From an uncultured Bacteroidia bacterium (lineage in GTDB: Bacteria; Bacteroidota; Bacteroidia; NS11-12g; UBA955): a DNA stretch of 64,000 nucleotides. Below are positions 1 to 8,604 of the stretch, piece by piece. Numbering within the stretch: position 1 is the first letter of the stretch; every line of letters begins with the position of its first letter. A model generated the notes under the pieces. That model had not been told where the DNA came from and did not search any database. It was given only the letters and a program-made list of their open reading frames with translations. The stretch spans positions 495,673 to 559,672 of the forward strand of contig CALSPH010000001.1 in assembly GCA_943788195.1 (NCBI GenBank), written 5' to 3'. Position numbers and translations under genes: made by a program.

Positions 1-1497
1 TCACGAATTGCGGATCGAGATACTGTTTTAAGAAATGACAATCCTTTGCGACAGAAATTAAGTGGTTATAGTCAGGTAGATTTACTGCAAAAGGTCCTTT
101 ATAAGCAAAATGACCGAACAATTCATTTATTAAATTTTCAGTACTCTGTTTCTTCCAATGTCCCAAGATATGACCGCCTTTCTCAATTCGGGACCAATGA
201 TACCCCGAAATTTTCAGAGTGGTACTATGGCCCGCAAAAAAGATTAATGGCTGCTTATAGCCTTAAGAAAACGGGTAAGAGATGGTACAATAACATGGAT
301 TTAACAGCGAGCTATCAAAACTTGGGAGAAAGTAGACATCAACGTAATTTTGGTAATGATGAACTAAGAAGTACAGTAGAAGACTTGCATGTATTAGGCA
401 TTAATTTGGACTATTTGAAAGAAATCAAGGAGAAACATGAATTAAGATATGGAGCTGAATTCATTTATAACAAAGTGAATAGCAGAGGTTTTTCTACTCA
501 TATTGTTACCGATCAAGAACAGATCATTGACTCCCGTTACCCAGATGGTGCAAGTACGGTGAATGCTGCAATTTATGGCAGTTATCATTGGGAAATTGAC
601 TCACATTGGATTCTTTCAACCGGGGCTAGGTTGAATGATTATCAATTAAATGCTCAATTTGACCCCAACATTTCCATTAACTTGAATAATAACAAAATAG
701 AACAGCAGAATACGGTAGCCACAGGAAATCTAGGGGTGGTTTTTAAAGCCAATAAAAGTTTACGGTTGGTTGGGCAATTAGGTACGGGCTTTAGAAATCC
801 CAATGTAGATGATGTTGCAAAAACCTTTGAACGTGATGCCTTTACCATTGTACTTCCGATCAATAACGTAAAGCCAGAAAGGGTACTGCAACAAGAGTTA
901 GGGGTAGATATTTTGCTAAAAAAGAATGCTTGGATTGAGCTACGGGCTTACAATACACGCTTTCGGGACGCAATTGCAACCCTACCAACCCAGTATTTGG
1001 GCCAAGATTCATTTACAGTTAATGGGAGAAACGTATTGGTCCTAGCCAATACGAACATTGCTGAAGCCCAAATTCAAGGAGCGAACATAAGTTTCAAATA
1101 CAAAATTAACCGTTTTTGGAGCGCCAAGGCCAATTTTGAAATCACTAAAGGAAGAGATCTAACCAATGCGCGTCCCTTAAGTCATATCCCCCCTGCTTTT
1201 GGGAGCGTCTATGTCAATTACAATAAGCCAAAGTATAATATACTATTCTATACCCTATTCAATCTCGAAAAACCAATCTCAGAATACGGTGCTATCACCG
1301 ATAACGCAATTTTTGCACCGTCATCAGGCACCCCAGCTTGGTATACCTTTAACTTGAAAGGACGGTATAATTTTACGGATCGATTTAGAATTCAGGCGGC
1401 AGTAGAAAATATTATGGATCTCAATTATCGATATTTTGCATCCGGATTCAGTGCTTCAGGAGTTAATGGTATTGTGAGTTTGAATTATACTTTTTAA
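1..1497 (+). CDS. TonB-dependent outer-membrane receptor (3' part)
   Basis: C-terminal part of a TonB-dependent receptor, which takes up large or scarce ligands such as iron chelates or vitamins across the outer membrane. The frame is open from the first base, so the gene begins outside the window and the plug domain and TonB box are not seen. About 498 residues of beta-barrel are visible, with alternating aromatic strands. The typical receptor block GFRNPNVDDV is followed by VKPERVLQQELGVDI. The protein ends in a strand with terminal Phe (VSLNYTF), the usual signal for the barrel assembly machinery. The ligand cannot be told from this part. The stop codon overlaps that of the convergent ddl gene. 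Confidence 0.9.
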   Translation, partial: SRIADRDTVLRNDNPLRQKLSGYSQVDLLQKVLYKQNDRTIHLLNFQYSVSSNVPRYDRLSQFGTNDTPKFSEWYYGPQKRLMAAYSLKKTGKRWYNNMDLTASYQNLGESRHQRNFGNDELRSTVEDLHVLGINLDYLKEIKEKHELRYGAEFIYNKVNSRGFSTHIVTDQEQIIDSRYPDGASTVNAAIYGSYHWEIDSHWILSTGARLNDYQLNAQFDPNISINLNNNKIEQQNTVATGNLGVVFKANKSLRLVGQLGTGFRNPNVDDVAKTFERDAFTIVLPINNVKPERVLQQELGVDILLKKNAWIELRAYNTRFRDAIATLPTQYLGQDSFTVNGRNVLVLANTNIAEAQIQGANISFKYKINRFWSAKANFEITKGRDLTNARPLSHIPPAFGSVYVNYNKPKYNILFYTLFNLEKPISEYGAITDNAIFAPSSGTPAWYTFNLKGRYNFTDRFRIQAAVENIMDLNYRYFASGFSASGVNGIVSLNYTF

Positions 1498-2537
1498 GCT
1501 TCTTCGATTGCCAAACGAGCCAATTCAGTAATCAAATCCGTAAAACTAAATCCTTTTTCCACCCATAGTTTTGGATACATACTAATATTCGTAAAACCGG
1601 GCAATGTATTTACTTCATTCAAATAAATTTCATCATCGCTCACGTAAAAGAAATCGACCCTGCTCATGCCAGAAAGTTCAGCAGCTCGATACGTTTTTAG
1701 AGCCATTTCTTGAATTAGTTTTACACTCTTGTCTGATAAGTTTTGGGCGGGTATAACCACCTTGGCTTTGTCATTTTCATATTTATTTTCATACGTATAA
1801 AAATCATCGTCAATAACTATTTCACCAACGCCAGTAATTTTTAATACCCGATTCCCTAAAATGGCTGTTTCAACTTCTCTACCCACGATGGCTTTTTCAA
1901 TAAGTACTTTTCGATCAAACTGGAAGGCTCGATTTAAGGCGGATTTCAGGTTATCGGCTAATTCTACTTTTTCTACACCTAATGCACTACCCATATTCAC
2001 GGGTTTGATGAAAAGGGGCAAGCCCAGTTCATCGATGATGCGATCGTAAGGTATGTCATCGCCTTTATAAGCAGTAGCACTTGGCACTACTTTGACGCCT
2101 GCTAAGGTGGCTAGTTTTTTGGTAATATCTTTATCCATTCCTATAGCGCTGCCAAGGGTATTTGGCCCAACATAGGGTAATCCAAGATGGGTCAGTATTC
2201 CTTGTAGGGATCCGTCCTCTCCGTTGATACCATGAATAATTGGAAAAATAACATCGGGTGAAATGCCTTGATTCAGATTATCTTTATGGAGAATGGCGGG
2301 TTTGCTGAATGGTTGAAGGACCAACTCTTTATGGGATTCTTCACTTCCAATTTTGCAGGTTGAACTATATTCTTCTATTGGTATTTCATACCAAATTCCA
2401 ACTTTACTAACACCTATAATCAGTGTGTTAAATTTGGACTTATCAACGGCTTCAGCAATGTTAAAAGCAGAAATTAGTGAGACCTCATGCTCCGGAGATT
2501 TGCCTCCTGCAATTATGGCTATGGTTTGTTTGGACAT
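1494..2537 (-). CDS. ddl: D-alanine--D-alanine ligase
   Basis: ATP-grasp ligase joining two D-alanines for the peptidoglycan stem peptide, in the cytoplasm. The 347 residues match the usual family length. The N-terminus has the family block IAGGKSPEHEVSLISA. The middle contains the serine/glycine loop MGSALGVEKV, and the C-terminal metal-binding region reads RVDFFYVSDDEIYLNEVNTL. The start is an ATG preceded by a TAnnTTTG element 26 bases upstream. The gene is divergent from ald, and both deal with alanine, though in different pathways. Its last codon overlaps the stop of the convergent TonB receptor. Confidence 0.96.
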   Translation of the reverse strand: MSKQTIAIIAGGKSPEHEVSLISAFNIAEAVDKSKFNTLIIGVSKVGIWYEIPIEEYSSTCKIGSEESHKELVLQPFSKPAILHKDNLNQGISPDVIFPIIHGINGEDGSLQGILTHLGLPYVGPNTLGSAIGMDKDITKKLATLAGVKVVPSATAYKGDDIPYDRIIDELGLPLFIKPVNMGSALGVEKVELADNLKSALNRAFQFDRKVLIEKAIVGREVETAILGNRVLKITGVGEIVIDDDFYTYENKYENDKAKVVIPAQNLSDKSVKLIQEMALKTYRAAELSGMSRVDFFYVSDDEIYLNEVNTLPGFTNISMYPKLWVEKGFSFTDLITELARLAIEEA

Positions 2538-2563
2538 TGACTTGTAGGCTAAATATAACTTTC

Positions 2564-2571
2564 CAAATGTA
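2564..2571 (-). promoter_or_regulatory. Bacteroidota -7 element for ddl
   Basis: TACATTTG on the minus strand matches the TAnnTTTG -7 consensus of Bacteroidota. It lies 26 bases before the ddl start codon. No convincing upstream TTG box was seen at the expected distance. Confidence 0.5.
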
Positions 2572-2595
2572 TAGCTATTTCACTAAAAAAAATTG

Positions 2596-2603
2596 TACGT
2601 TTG
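2596..2603 (+). promoter_or_regulatory. Bacteroidota -7 element for ald
   Basis: TACGTTTG matches TAnnTTTG and lies 29 bases before the ald start. With the ddl element 24 bases away on the other strand it forms a compact divergent promoter region. It supports the ATG at 2633 over more upstream in-frame starts. Confidence 0.5.
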
Positions 2604-2632
2604 TTCTCATATTTTTTAAAGCGTATAGTATT

Positions 2633-3757
2633 ATGATTATTGGAGTACCAAAAGAAATAAAAAACAATGAAAATAGAGTTGCACTTACCCCAGGTGGTGC
2701 GCTAGAATTTGTAAAAAGAAAACATGAGGTTTACGTGCAAGATACAGCAGGTGAAGGTTCAGGTTTTACCAATGAAATGTATGAAGATGTAGGGGCTAAA
2801 ATTTTGCCAACCATTGAGGCTGTATATGACATTGCTGAAATGATTATAAAGGTAAAAGAACCGATCGAATCGGAGTATAAATTGGTTAAAAAGGATCAAC
2901 TGCTATTTACTTACTTCCACTTTGCTTCATATGAGCCATTGACCAATGCAATGATTGAGAGTGGTGCAACTTGTTTAGCATATGAAACGGTTGAGGCAGC
3001 AGATGGAAGTTTGCCTCTATTAATACCTATGAGTGAAGTTGCAGGAAGAATGGCAACACAACAAGGCGCTAAATATTTAGAGAAACCTATAAAAGGAAAA
3101 GGAGTATTACTTGGTGGCGTTCCTGGTGTCAAACCAGGTAAAGTATTGGTATTAGGAGGAGGTGTAGTGGGAACCCAAGCTGCAAAAATGGCAGCGGGTT
3201 TAGGCGCTCAAGTAATTATTATGGATATCAGTTTGAATAGATTAAGATATTTGAATGATGTAATGCCAGCTAATGTTGTTACTCGTTTTTCAAGTGAAAT
3301 GAATATTAGAGATTTAGTACCAAGAATGGATTTAATTATTGGTGCTGTTTTAATCCCAGGTGCAAAAGCGCCAAACTTAATAACTAGAGATATGCTAAAA
3401 ACTATGCAGAAAGGAACTGTATTAGTGGATGTTGCAGTTGATCAAGGTGGATGCATAGAAACTTGTAGACCTACTACACATGAAGACCCTACTTTTATTA
3501 TTGATGATGTAGTGCATTATTGCGTAGCCAATATGCCAGGTGCTGTTCCTTATACATCAACTGTTGCACTTACAAATGCAACTCTTCCTTATGCGCTTCA
3601 GCTGGCAAATAAAGGATGGAAAAAGGCATGTATTGAAAGCAAAGAATTGAAGTATGGGTTAAATATTATTGAAGGTAAAGTAGTTTATAAAGCGGTGTCT
3701 GAGGCGTTTAATTTACCCTATACTCCTGTAGAAAAGTTCTTAGGCACTACGGCATAG
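2633..3757 (+). CDS. ald: Alanine dehydrogenase
   Basis: NAD-dependent enzyme interconverting L-alanine with pyruvate and ammonium; cytoplasmic, normally hexameric. The 374 residues from this ATG match the family. The N-terminus MIIGVPKEIKNNENRVALTP is typical, and HFA after YF contains the expected catalytic His (near residue 95). The Rossmann loop GGGVVGTQAAKMAAGLGAQV binds NAD. The frame is open further upstream, but that extension would run through the ddl start and its promoter and has no family similarity. It is the first gene of a run ald-tadA-glycosyltransferase-SDR with gaps of 4 bases or overlaps. Confidence 0.95.
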   Translation: MIIGVPKEIKNNENRVALTPGGALEFVKRKHEVYVQDTAGEGSGFTNEMYEDVGAKILPTIEAVYDIAEMIIKVKEPIESEYKLVKKDQLLFTYFHFASYEPLTNAMIESGATCLAYETVEAADGSLPLLIPMSEVAGRMATQQGAKYLEKPIKGKGVLLGGVPGVKPGKVLVLGGGVVGTQAAKMAAGLGAQVIIMDISLNRLRYLNDVMPANVVTRFSSEMNIRDLVPRMDLIIGAVLIPGAKAPNLITRDMLKTMQKGTVLVDVAVDQGGCIETCRPTTHEDPTFIIDDVVHYCVANMPGAVPYTSTVALTNATLPYALQLANKGWKKACIESKELKYGLNIIEGKVVYKAVSEAFNLPYTPVEKFLGTTA

Positions 3758-3761
3758 AATC

Positions 3762-4211
3762 ATGGAAACTCCATTACTGGGAGATGATTTTTTTATGCGG
3801 AAAGCCATTCAGTTGGCAGAATTGGCATATGACGAAGAAGAGGTTCCTATTGGAGCTCTAATTGTACATGGAACCGAAATTATCGGCAAAGGGTATAATC
3901 AGACTGAGCGTTTAAAGGATAGCACTGCGCATGCAGAAATGTTGGCAATTACAGCAGCATCGAATCACCTTCAGAGCAAATATTTGGTAGAGTGTACTAT
4001 GTATGTTACCATTCAGCCCTGCGTAATGTGTGCAGGTGCTATTGTCTCGTCAAGGTTAACGAAAGTGGTCTATGGAGCATATGAACCAAAAACAGGCTGC
4101 AGCAAATTTCTGCCATCCAGTTATTTAAGTAATCAAATTGAATGGTCTGGTGGAGTTATGGAAGAAGAATGTCGGGACTTAATGCAGAATTTTTTTAAAT
4201 CAAGAAGATGA
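3762..4211 (+). CDS. tadA: tRNA-specific adenosine deaminase
   Basis: Zinc enzyme that deaminates adenosine 34 of tRNA-Arg(ACG) to inosine for wobble decoding. At 149 residues it has the normal size. Zinc and proton-shuttle residues are visible: HAEM (His57, Glu59) and PCVMC (Cys87, Cys90). The gene follows ald by 4 bases, and its stop overlaps the next ATG (ATGA). The closely related guanine deaminase fold is possible in principle, but spacing and length fit TadA better. Confidence 0.93.
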   Translation: METPLLGDDFFMRKAIQLAELAYDEEEVPIGALIVHGTEIIGKGYNQTERLKDSTAHAEMLAITAASNHLQSKYLVECTMYVTIQPCVMCAGAIVSSRLTKVVYGAYEPKTGCSKFLPSSYLSNQIEWSGGVMEEECRDLMQNFFKSRR

Positions 4212-5362
4212 AAATTGCATTAATAACCGATGGCATTAATCCCTACGTTCTAGGAGGGATGCAAAAGCACAGTTATTATTTGGCAAAGTATTTCAGTAAA
4301 CTTGGGCATAAAACAGTGGTATTCCATTGCCTAAATGGCAAGACGCCTAATTATGAGCAGCATTTCAGCAAAGAGGAACTGCAAAATTTGACATTTGTAT
4401 CCATTGATTTTCCAGCTTCGGGCAAATTACCCGGGCATTATATTCGCAATTCAATGAAGTATAGTGAGGCGCTTTTTAAGGCATTCATTAATCAAGAACA
4501 ATCCTTTGATTTTATTTATACAAAAGGATTTACAGGGATGGCTTTCTATCAAAATAAAAATCAGCTAAATTGTCCAATTGGTGTGCAACTACATGGCCTA
4601 GAAATGTTTCAAAAAGGAGGCAATTTAAAACAATGGTTGGAAAAGAAACTGTTAAAGAAACCTGCCAAATATTGCCTGAGAAAAGCTGATGTCGTGTTTG
4701 CCTATGGCGGCAAAATCAGTAAAATAGTTCGAGGACTGGGTGTGGACGACAAGAAAATTATCAAACAACACGGTGCCGCAGATGATTTTTGGCTGCAAAA
4801 CACAGACAATCAGCGTGCTTTTGATAATTCGATGGCATTTGTAGGGCGCTTTGAACATCGAAAAGGACATCATTTAGTAAATCAGGTAATTCCAAATATT
4901 CATAAAGATTTCAATCTTATTATGGTAGGCAATGTACCTGAAGATAAAAAGCTAAAAAATACATGTATCCAATATGTGGGTAATCTTTCTGCGGAAAAAG
5001 TATTTGATATACTGAGTAAAACTACTTATTTGCTAGTACCTAGTTTGGCCGAGGGCTTTCCTACTATTATTGTTGAAGCTATGGCCCAAGGCGTAATACC
5101 TATTGCAACAAATGTTGGGGCTGTGGCTGAGATTGTTAACTTAGAGAATGGATTTCTATTTGATTCCAACTCAGTATCTGAATTACAAAATACCATTGAA
5201 AAAGCATTATCTTTGTCATTGAACCAAAGAAAACAAATGAGTAATGAGGCTAGGAAACAGGTTGAGGAAAACTTTAACTGGGATTTTTCAGCCAAGAAAT
5301 TGCTCAGTGAAATAGTCGTAATCAATGATAGTTGGAAACGGACTAATAGCGAAAGCCATTAA
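4208..5362 (+). CDS. Glycosyltransferase family 4 protein
   Basis: Probable GT-B glycosyltransferase of family 4, using a nucleotide sugar to extend a surface glycan on the cytoplasmic face. It has 384 residues. The N-terminal acceptor domain starts KIALITDGINPYVLGGMQKH with the glycine loop (GGM). The C-terminal donor domain has VGRFEHRKGHH and the retaining-enzyme E-x7-E motif in AEGFPTIIVEAMAQG. It overlaps tadA by 4 bases and the following SDR gene by 38 bases, suggesting coupled translation. Donor and acceptor are not predictable. Confidence 0.85.
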   Translation: MKIALITDGINPYVLGGMQKHSYYLAKYFSKLGHKTVVFHCLNGKTPNYEQHFSKEELQNLTFVSIDFPASGKLPGHYIRNSMKYSEALFKAFINQEQSFDFIYTKGFTGMAFYQNKNQLNCPIGVQLHGLEMFQKGGNLKQWLEKKLLKKPAKYCLRKADVVFAYGGKISKIVRGLGVDDKKIIKQHGAADDFWLQNTDNQRAFDNSMAFVGRFEHRKGHHLVNQVIPNIHKDFNLIMVGNVPEDKKLKNTCIQYVGNLSAEKVFDILSKTTYLLVPSLAEGFPTIIVEAMAQGVIPIATNVGAVAEIVNLENGFLFDSNSVSELQNTIEKALSLSLNQRKQMSNEARKQVEENFNWDFSAKKLLSEIVVINDSWKRTNSESH

Positions 5363-5990
5363 TTCTTGCGATAGAGAAGACGTTATTCTTTTCGCTTCGG
5401 GAGTATCAAATTCAGTTTCCCCTAAGGATCATGATTTTAGGCGGGAAGAACAACTCATAAGAGAGCATCTTAATAATAATAAATGCTTTGTTTACTTTTC
5501 AACCATTAGCATCTATGACGAATCGATAAATCGAAATTCATATATAGGGCATAAATTGAAAATGGAGCAATTAATTCAGCAAAGTAATTGTCCCTATCTC
5601 ATTCTTCGATTACCAAATATAATTGGATCTGCAGGCAACCCAAACACCCTTTATCCGTACTTTAAGGGGTGCCTTGAAAACAATGAGAAGGTAACCATTA
5701 AAAGGGATGCCCACAGATATTTGCTAACCACGCACCAGCTATGTAAAATGCTTAACCAAGTGCTCATGAGTAAAGAACGGGATGCAACCATAAACTGTGT
5801 CATAGAAAAGCCGTATAAGGTAGTGGATATCTATAAATCCATTGCAACGGTTTTAAAATTGAAACCAAACTTTGAATTGATTGATGGTGGTTTGCATTAT
5901 GAAGTGAATGCCAATTTCGAATTTGATATTCAGGTGCCTGCGTTACTTTCTGACTTAATTGAAGAGGAAGTATTATTGCCCTTGGGCTAA
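5325..5990 (+). CDS. Short NAD-dependent epimerase/dehydratase-like (SDR) protein
   Basis: Extended-SDR type protein of only 221 residues, against about 300 for most sugar epimerases. The N-terminal glycine loop is GNGLIAKAI, the serine region STISIYD, and the active-site pair fits YIGHK (Tyr-x3-Lys). It probably modifies a nucleotide sugar for the glycan made by neighbouring genes. The start lies 38 bases inside the upstream glycosyltransferase gene. The 3' end overlaps the convergent O-antigen-ligase-like gene by 18 bases. The short N-terminal Rossmann part makes the exact reaction uncertain. Confidence 0.7.
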   Translation: MIVGNGLIAKAINSCDREDVILFASGVSNSVSPKDHDFRREEQLIREHLNNNKCFVYFSTISIYDESINRNSYIGHKLKMEQLIQQSNCPYLILRLPNIIGSAGNPNTLYPYFKGCLENNEKVTIKRDAHRYLLTTHQLCKMLNQVLMSKERDATINCVIEKPYKVVDIYKSIATVLKLKPNFELIDGGLHYEVNANFEFDIQVPALLSDLIEEEVLLPLG

Positions 5991-7325
5991 TGCTATTTTT
6001 TGTTTCTTGTAATACATTTTTACTTGTGCAGCTGTAAAAAAGTAAAGGAAAAAGAAAAAGAAAAACCCATTGCCTATGTAATTGCCTGTTCGCACTAATC
6101 GTACAATGAACAAGATAAATATGCCATGGTTTATCAGCACAAAATTAGCCAATTCGGGCACTTCCAGATGCTTCCTTTTTAGCCTAAACTTTAACATAAA
6201 GAAAAAGAACATGGCAAGGCCAAGTAACCCCGTTTCTGATAGTAGACGAATAAAAAGACTATTGGCATCGTACTTATTTAATTCACCAAATCGCTCTAAG
6301 TATTTCGCATCAAATTGAGAGGTAAACAACTTGTCGTAGTTTTTTGCATGAGAACCTAAACCTCCGCCTAAAAGCTTATTCTTATTATACGACTCTTGGG
6401 CAATTTTGAAATTACTATATAGGGCAAACGTGGTGGAGTTCATTTGGTCTAGTATAAAAGGGGTTATTTTGGTATTGTTAAATGCTTCAATGGTTTGATT
6501 TATTTTAGTTCTAAACTCATACATGTTTTTTTGCACGTACTGGTATGCAGAAAATACCGCAATGAGTACAAATGGGAGCAGTAAAATACGACCTTTTTTG
6601 AACGAGAATAGTCCCTTTTCCCAAGCAATGACAATGGCCATAAACCCAATAGCCATAAACCCCGCAGAGGAGAATGTAAACAAGGTTCCAGTTAATATGA
6701 CCCCAAATTTCACCAAAACACTGCGATCGTTATACCCCCTGTTCCCAAACATTTTCGCACCATAATAAAACAAGGCAGGGATTAACACTACTGCAAGAAA
6801 GTAAGGTTCACCCATAATACTCCAAACCCGATGAAATCCTAACTTTACAGTTTTGGCATGTTTAAACAGTGCTCCTAATCCTGCGATTTTGGCAAATTCT
6901 TCAAAGATTCCAATACTTGCAACCCAAAAGGCAACGCGTAAATAGAGGTCAAATACTTTTTGCAAGTTAAAGTCATTGAAGCGGATAAATGCATAGTACG
7001 CTGCACTGGAAAATGTAATTCCAATCACTTGCTTTACAAATCCAAAACCAAGGATGTTCTGCTGAAGGCTCGCTATAATACTTGCTACAAAGAGCATAAG
7101 AATTGAAATCAAAAACCATCGCTCAAAAAGCTTAACTGGCTTTTTCTTTGCCATATAGTTTATGATAAAAACAAAATAAATTAAGTAATAATGATAGAAA
7201 TCAAAAGGCAAACTTCCTCGCGCTATGATATACGCATCTAAAAAAATGCTCAATGCCATTAACCAGTTAAGAAATTTATCAAACTTACTCAATGATACAA
7301 ATCTAAATAATTTGATGACGGGCAA
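5973..7325 (-). CDS. O-antigen ligase/polymerase-like membrane protein
   Basis: Polytopic membrane protein of about 450 residues with ten or more hydrophobic segments and a large loop near residues 270-340 (GGGLGSHAKNYDKLF). This is the pattern of Wzy polymerases and WaaL-type O-antigen ligases, which join or polymerise lipid-linked glycans on the periplasmic face. It lies opposite a glycosyltransferase/SDR run and next to an acyltransferase, in keeping with a surface-glycan role. The start is awkward: the frame offers only a TTG at 7325, while an ATG (7339-7341) with a good upstream element is one base out of frame across a run of seven A. A frameshift, slippage site or sequencing indel is possible. 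Confidence 0.75.
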   Translation of the reverse strand: MPVIKLFRFVSLSKFDKFLNWLMALSIFLDAYIIARGSLPFDFYHYYLIYFVFIINYMAKKKPVKLFERWFLISILMLFVASIIASLQQNILGFGFVKQVIGITFSSAAYYAFIRFNDFNLQKVFDLYLRVAFWVASIGIFEEFAKIAGLGALFKHAKTVKLGFHRVWSIMGEPYFLAVVLIPALFYYGAKMFGNRGYNDRSVLVKFGVILTGTLFTFSSAGFMAIGFMAIVIAWEKGLFSFKKGRILLLPFVLIAVFSAYQYVQKNMYEFRTKINQTIEAFNNTKITPFILDQMNSTTFALYSNFKIAQESYNKNKLLGGGLGSHAKNYDKLFTSQFDAKYLERFGELNKYDANSLFIRLLSETGLLGLAMFFFFMLKFRLKRKHLEVPELANFVLINHGIFILFIVRLVRTGNYIGNGFFFFFFLYFFTAAQVKMYYKKQKIALAQGQ

Positions 7326-7348
7326 CCATTTTTTTATCCATACTAGGT

Positions 7349-7356
7349 GAAAAGTA
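7349..7356 (-). promoter_or_regulatory. Weak -7-like element before the ligase-like gene
   Basis: TACTTTTC on the minus strand matches TAnnTTTG except for the last base. It lies 7 bases before an ATG that would open the ligase-like gene if one A were missing from the following A run. Weak evidence. Confidence 0.25.
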
Positions 7357-7408
7357 GTTTTTTAGCGACAGAATGTTAATCGTGTGAAAATATCCATGGC
7401 TATTTATC

Positions 7409-7416
7409 TATTTTTG
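7409..7416 (+). promoter_or_regulatory. Bacteroidota -7 element for the acyltransferase
   Basis: TATTTTTG followed by C matches TAnnTTTG. It lies 12 bases before the ATG at 7429 and supports that start rather than the in-frame GTG at 7384, which would lie upstream of the promoter. Confidence 0.5.
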
Positions 7417-7428
7417 CGACCTTGTAGA

Positions 7429-8604
7429 ATGAATCTCGGAAAGAAAAAAGTATATTTTAAAGGGCTCCATGCGCTACGATTTTTTGCTGCAGTTTTTGTG
7501 CTTATTTCACATGTTGAAATGATCAAAGGCGGGTTAAAAGTGAATAACATATATGGCAATGAGACCTTTTTTGCACATGCACTCGAGAGCCTGGGTCCGA
7601 TGGGAGTAACCTTTTTCTTTGTACTCAGTGGGTTTCTAATTACGTATTTGTTATTGGTTGAAAGAAGCAGAACCAACACCGTTAATATAAAATCGTTTTA
7701 TATGCGTAGAGCATTGCGTATTTGGCCCATATACATTTTGTTTACCTTGATCGCCTTCTTTTTACTCCCTGAGTTTGAAATCTTTTCACATTACTATCTA
7801 TCCCCTTTAATTGACGACCATAAATCAACCAAGTTGTTGATGTATTTATTGTTTGTACCTGGATTTGTATTGGCAATTTTCAAGTCGATCCCTTGGGCAG
7901 GTCATTTATGGAGTATTGGAGTAGAGGAACAGTTTTACCTTGCTTGGCCTTGGCTTTTTAAATTAAAAAAACGCTTAACAGTTTCAAATTTATTTGCAAT
8001 TCTTATCGGTATAATATTGATAAAAACCTTGTTCTCGGGCCTAAATCATTATCAGTTGATTAGTCTGTGGGTGAAAGAAATTGTTGCCCAAAGTAAATTT
8101 GAATGTATGATTATCGGTGGTATTGGGGCAATGTTTTTAATTCATGGTAAATATGCCTTGCTCACAAGTAAAATGACTAAAAGTTCTAACTTGATAATTG
8201 TTGCCTGCATTGCTTTATTTATTACATGGTTCACTCCAGACAAACTCAATGATGTAACGCATTTGATAGTTTCACCGTTATTCTTATTGTTAATCATTGG
8301 AGTATCGCAAGGCGAAAAACGAAAATTATTGGAGCACAAGTACTTTATTTTTCTAGGCAACATATCATATGGTTTTTATTTGTACCATATGGTTTGCGTG
8401 GTGTTAATCATTAAGTTGATGCCCGATTCAATTAATTATTGGTGTGCTCACAACCCCAATGGTGTTTGGTTAATGAACATACTTTATTATGTGGGTGCAT
8501 TGATATTAACCACCGCTATAAGCGCAATATCATATCAATTCGTTGAACGACCTTTTCTAAGATTAAAAACTAAGTTTGCTGTAGTTAAAAGTGGGAAATC
8601 ATAA
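7429..8604 (+). CDS. Acyltransferase family 3 (OafA/YrhL-like) membrane protein
   Basis: Integral membrane O-acyltransferase, probably adding acetyl or another acyl group to a surface glycan. It has 391 residues from this ATG, with about ten hydrophobic segments. Typical blocks are FKGLHALRFFAAVFVLISHV near the N-terminus (including the conserved His), the RRALRIWPIY region, and SIGVEEQFYLAWPW. There is no C-terminal SGNH domain, so this is the short form. The next gene begins directly after its stop, forming a run with a glycosyltransferase, menD and a lipoprotein gene. Confidence 0.88.
   Translation: MNLGKKKVYFKGLHALRFFAAVFVLISHVEMIKGGLKVNNIYGNETFFAHALESLGPMGVTFFFVLSGFLITYLLLVERSRTNTVNIKSFYMRRALRIWPIYILFTLIAFFLLPEFEIFSHYYLSPLIDDHKSTKLLMYLLFVPGFVLAIFKSIPWAGHLWSIGVEEQFYLAWPWLFKLKKRLTVSNLFAILIGIILIKTLFSGLNHYQLISLWVKEIVAQSKFECMIIGGIGAMFLIHGKYALLTSKMTKSSNLIIVACIALFITWFTPDKLNDVTHLIVSPLFLLLIIGVSQGEKRKLLEHKYFIFLGNISYGFYLYHMVCVVLIIKLMPDSINYWCAHNPNGVWLMNILYYVGALILTTAISAISYQFVERPFLRLKTKFAVVKSGKS

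Noticed and set aside
2477-2632. Upstream in-frame extension of alanine dehydrogenase
   Set aside because: It runs through the ddl start region and both -7 elements, and the extra residues have no family similarity. The ATG at 2633 gives the standard N-terminus.
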